Shown one piece after another: positions 20,353 through 24,014 of a DNA stretch of 24,014 nt (its first letter is position 1; each line of letters begins with the position of its first letter). The stretch spans positions 1 to 24,014 of the forward strand of contig QKHF01000150.1 in NCBI GenBank assembly GCA_003250135.1, given 5' to 3'. The translations under genes and the position numbers were made by a program. The notes below the pieces were generated by a model. It made no database searches. It was given only the letters and a program-made list of their open reading frames with translations, and was not told the origin of the DNA. This DNA comes from Paracoccaceae bacterium. GTDB taxonomy: Bacteria; Pseudomonadota; Alphaproteobacteria; Rhodobacterales; Rhodobacteraceae.

Positions 20353-20517
20353 TGGCGTAATGGTCTTAAGCACTGCTTTTTTGGCCGCTCCGTCATGTGC
20401 GCCACGCATGGCGATGAGGAAAAATGCCTCAAAAAGCACCATATTCACGAATTTTAGGCGGTTTTCACCCGATCGAGGCGAATTTCGGGCTCGCGCTGCG
20501 TTGCAAAAAACCCAATC

Positions 20518-21801
20518 TCATTTCAACGCGCGGCCCTTGAGCACCGCGTCCTCGCCGAAGCGGCGTCGAAGCGCGTCCATGGCGCGTTCCGCCTTCGCCC
20601 GCGTGCTCGCGCCCGGGTCGAACAGGTCCGATGGCCCGGAATCCTCGGTTTCTTCGCTCAGCTCCGACAGGCCGACGCCGATCAGACGATACGGGCCCCG
20701 GTCGCCGGTCCGGTCCATCAGCGCACGCCCTTCGCGGTAGATCGCGTCGGCGATCTGAGTCGGCGCCTCCAGCGCATGGCGCCGGGTCAGCGTGGCGTGC
20801 TGGGCGGTCTTGAGCTTCAACGTGACAACGCGCCCGGCGACGCCTTTCGCCTTGCAGCGATCCGAGACCTTCACCGCCAGCCGCCAAAGATGCCCTTCCA
20901 GAAGGTCGGGATCCTCAATGTCGGTCTCGAACGTGGTTTCGGAGGAGACGCTTTTCATCTCGCTGTCCGGGTTCACCCTGCGCCGGTCGATCCCGTGCGA
21001 CAGCTGATGCAGCCGGCGGCCCATCTCGCCATGCCGCGCGATCAGTGTCGCCTCGTCGATCCGGCGAAGGTCGGCGATCTTGCGCACGCCGTCGCGCTCC
21101 AGCGCCCCCTGCAGCGCCTTTCCGACGCCCCAGATCAGTCCCACGGGCTTGTCGGCCAGGAAGTCCAGCGTCTCCGCCTCGCCGATCACGCTGAAGCCGC
21201 GCGGCTTGTCGAGGTCTGACGCGATCTTCGCCAGGAACTTGCAGTGGCTGAGGCCGACCGAGACGGTCAGCCCGACCTCCCGCTCCACCCGCCGGGCGAG
21301 ATCGGCCAGCACCGCGACCGGCGACGCGCCGTGCAGCCGCTCGGTGCCGGAAAGGTCCAGAAAAGCCTCGTCCAGCGACAGAGGCTCCACCAAAGGCGTC
21401 GTCGCCAGCATCATCTCGCGAATCTGGCGGCTGACCGCGGCGTAGACCGCCATGCGCGGCTTGATCACCACCGCGTCCGGGCAAATCTTCAGCGCCTTGA
21501 ACATCGGCATCGCCGATTTGACGCCCCTGATTCGCGCCACATAGCAGGCGGTCGCCACCACGCCGCGCTTGCCGCCGCCGATGATCACCGGCTTGTCGGC
21601 GAGGGTCGGGTCGTCGCGCTTCTCGACGCTGGCGTAGAAGGCGTCGCAGTCGATATGGGCGATGGAGAGCGCGTCCAGCTCGCCATGCGCCAGCACGCGC
21701 GGAGACCGGCATACGGGGCAGCGAGGATGGGCGGCGGCGGCCTCGAACCGCGTCAGGCAGTCCCGGCAGAGCGCCGGAACGGGGGATGCGCCCGCAGGCA
21801 T
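20518..21801 (-). CDS. dinB: DNA polymerase IV (Y family) with N-terminal Cys4 segment
   Basis: A 427-residue Y-family translesion polymerase. Residues 1-45 carry CxxC (C12, C15) and CxxC (C28, C31), a likely zinc ribbon absent from E. coli DinB but met in Rhodobacteraceae. The polymerase core starts at ALSIAHIDCDAFYASVE (D51, D53 bind metal), with the second acidic pair in LSLDEAFLDL (D144, E145). The thumb helix-hairpin-helix is near IWGVGKALQGALERDGV, and the little-finger domain spans about 285-380. PSDLF near residue 393 may be the sliding-clamp contact. It lacks proofreading and bypasses damage or stalls. The start overlaps the pyrF stop as TAATG and follows GGAGG by 5 nt, so translation is coupled. 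Confidence 0.95.
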   Translation of the reverse strand: MPAGASPVPALCRDCLTRFEAAAAHPRCPVCRSPRVLAHGELDALSIAHIDCDAFYASVEKRDDPTLADKPVIIGGGKRGVVATACYVARIRGVKSAMPMFKALKICPDAVVIKPRMAVYAAVSRQIREMMLATTPLVEPLSLDEAFLDLSGTERLHGASPVAVLADLARRVEREVGLTVSVGLSHCKFLAKIASDLDKPRGFSVIGEAETLDFLADKPVGLIWGVGKALQGALERDGVRKIADLRRIDEATLIARHGEMGRRLHQLSHGIDRRRVNPDSEMKSVSSETTFETDIEDPDLLEGHLWRLAVKVSDRCKAKGVAGRVVTLKLKTAQHATLTRRHALEAPTQIADAIYREGRALMDRTGDRGPYRLIGVGLSELSEETEDSGPSDLFDPGASTRAKAERAMDALRRRFGEDAVLKGRALK

Positions 21802-22517
21802 TACGCCTCCGCCAGCTCCTTCTGGATCGCCTCGGCCGCGGCGCGCGGGTCCGCCGCTGTCCAGACCGGCCGTCCCACTACGATATAGTCGGCGCCGGCG
21901 CGGATCGCCTCGGCAGGCGTGGCGACGCGCTTCTGGTCGCCCAGCGCCGCGCCCGCGGGCCGCACGCCCGGCGTGACGATCAGCTTGCCGGCCGCTACGG
22001 GAAGGGCGCGGATCGCGGCCGCCTCCATCGGGCTGGCGATCACCCCGTCGGCGCCGGCGTCGAAGGCGCGTTTGGCGCGCTCGACGGCGAGGTCCGCGAT
22101 CACGCCCTCGCGGATCAGCGCGGCGTCGAGATCGTTGCGGTCGAGGCTGGTCAGCACCGTGACCGCCATGATCTTGAGATCGCTCGATCCCTTGCCGCGC
22201 GCCGCAGCCTCCACCACGTGCGGGTCGCCATGCACGGTCAGAAGATCGAGGTCGAATTGCGCCACGCCCCGCACGGCCGCCTCGATGGTCGCGCCGATGT
22301 CGAACAGCTTCAGGTCCAGAAAGACGCGCTTGCCGATATCCTTCAACTCCATCGCCAGCGCCATCCCGCCGCCGGTCAGCATGCCCAGCCCGATCTTGTA
22401 GAAAGTCACGGCGTCGCCCAGTTGCTCGACGATCGCGCCCGCCTCGACGGCGTTGGGGCGGTCGAGGGCGACGATCAGCCGGTCGCGTTGATCTTTCGGG
22501 GCGGGGGCGTTTGGCAT
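21801..22517 (-). CDS. pyrF: Orotidine 5'-phosphate decarboxylase
   Basis: A 238-residue decarboxylase that makes UMP from OMP, the last step of pyrimidine synthesis. The active-site residues are present: LIVALDRP at 14-21, K41 in FYKIGLGM, and the D-K-D triad in FLDLKLFDIGATI (D68, K70, D73). The phosphate-binding end is seen in IVTPGVRP and DYIVVGRPV. The start at 22517 follows GAGG by about 6 nt and fits the family; the longer in-frame extension to 22844 would run into clpB on the other strand and is rejected. It is the first gene of a pyrF-dinB unit with a TAATG overlap and is divergent from clpB. Confidence 0.96.
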   Translation of the reverse strand: MPNAPAPKDQRDRLIVALDRPNAVEAGAIVEQLGDAVTFYKIGLGMLTGGGMALAMELKDIGKRVFLDLKLFDIGATIEAAVRGVAQFDLDLLTVHGDPHVVEAAARGKGSSDLKIMAVTVLTSLDRNDLDAALIREGVIADLAVERAKRAFDAGADGVIASPMEAAAIRALPVAAGKLIVTPGVRPAGAALGDQKRVATPAEAIRAGADYIVVGRPVWTAADPRAAAEAIQKELAEA

Positions 22518-22611
22518 TTGCGGCCTCTTGGGTTGGGTGCGCGCCTGTTCTGCGCTCTCGGCCCTGCCGGCGTCAACCGTTTCAATCGTCTGAAAAACCG
22601 CCGCTCTTCGG

Positions 22612-22640
22612 CTTGCGAAGACCGCTTTCGGCCCCCAAAT
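22612..22640 (+). promoter_or_regulatory. Candidate RpoH (sigma-32) promoter of clpB
   Basis: CTTGCGA (22612-22618) and CCCCAAAT (22633-22640, 7 of 8 to CCCCATNT) are separated by 14 nt, the normal heat-shock spacing. The start would be near 22648, with a leader of about 96 nt before clpB. Confidence 0.6.
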
Positions 22641-22743
22641 CAATTGGGACGGGCGGGCCGACGACGGACGCCCCGTACATTGAGGCCGATCAAGGAGCGC
22701 GCCGGTTTCGGGCGCTAAAAGATCAGGCGCTTGGGAGACTGTT

Positions 22744-24014
<1,271 letters not shown>

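Overview
The window reads as a chromosomal core region of a high-GC alphaproteobacterium, most likely Rhodobacterales or close to it. The reasons are a GcrA cell-cycle regulator, the long alphaproteobacterial forms of PstC and PstA, a DUF1178 gene followed by lysC and ptsP, a DinB with an N-terminal Cys4 segment, a 41-residue L36 without a zinc-binding Cys set, and long uninterrupted GC-rich reading frames. No insertion sequence, phage gene, CRISPR array or integrase was seen. Almost every base belongs to a recognisable housekeeping gene, so the novelty lies mainly in the intergenic and leader sequences.

Layout. Positions 1-2303 (minus): an ABC-2 type permease, then argD overlapping the start of argF, which leaves the window on the left. 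Positions 2361-3013 (plus): gcrA with its promoter. Positions 3042-11469 (minus): a complete phosphate module in the order phoR, pstS, pstC, pstA, pstB, phoU, phoB. It ends at a strong hairpin/U-tract terminator and has a candidate Pho box and -10 element before pstS. Positions 11612-15759 (plus): DUF1178, lysC (aspartate kinase) and ptsP (GAF-type nitrogen PTS enzyme I). Positions 15768-16466 (minus): a DUF599 membrane protein. Positions 16564-18081 (plus): two tandem secreted trypsin-like proteases. Positions 18086-18717 (plus): a small heat-shock gene with a candidate RpoH promoter, a ROSE-type RNA thermometer and a terminator. Positions 18758-19220 (minus): rpmJ (L36) and tRNA-Val(GAC), each with a terminator. 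Positions 19305-20225 (plus): an N-formylglutamate amidohydrolase family gene. Positions 20243-20352 (minus): a probable orphan small RNA with promoter, anti-Shine-Dalgarno-like CU-rich segment and strong terminator. Positions 20518-22517 (minus): pyrF and dinB, coupled by a TAATG overlap. Positions 22612-24014 (plus): clpB with a sigma-32-like promoter, cut by the right edge.

How the genes work together. The phosphate block encodes a full sense-and-import circuit: PhoR/PhoB signalling, the PstSCAB importer and PhoU as the link between them. Two heat-shock genes (hsp20 and clpB) each carry an RpoH-like promoter, and hsp20 adds a translational thermosensor. lysC (aspartate-family amino acids) and ptsP (nitrogen-related phosphorelay) form a conserved metabolic neighbourhood.

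The best leads for undescribed biology are: the roughly 75-nt minus-strand RNA between the amidohydrolase gene and dinB; the hsp20 leader thermometer; a near-consensus plus-strand promoter that overlaps the pstS Pho box and points antisense into phoR; mutually exclusive hairpins before rpmJ; an extra charged helical insertion in PstA; and a possible internal translation start in lysC. All were found by eye and none has been tested by folding or database search.
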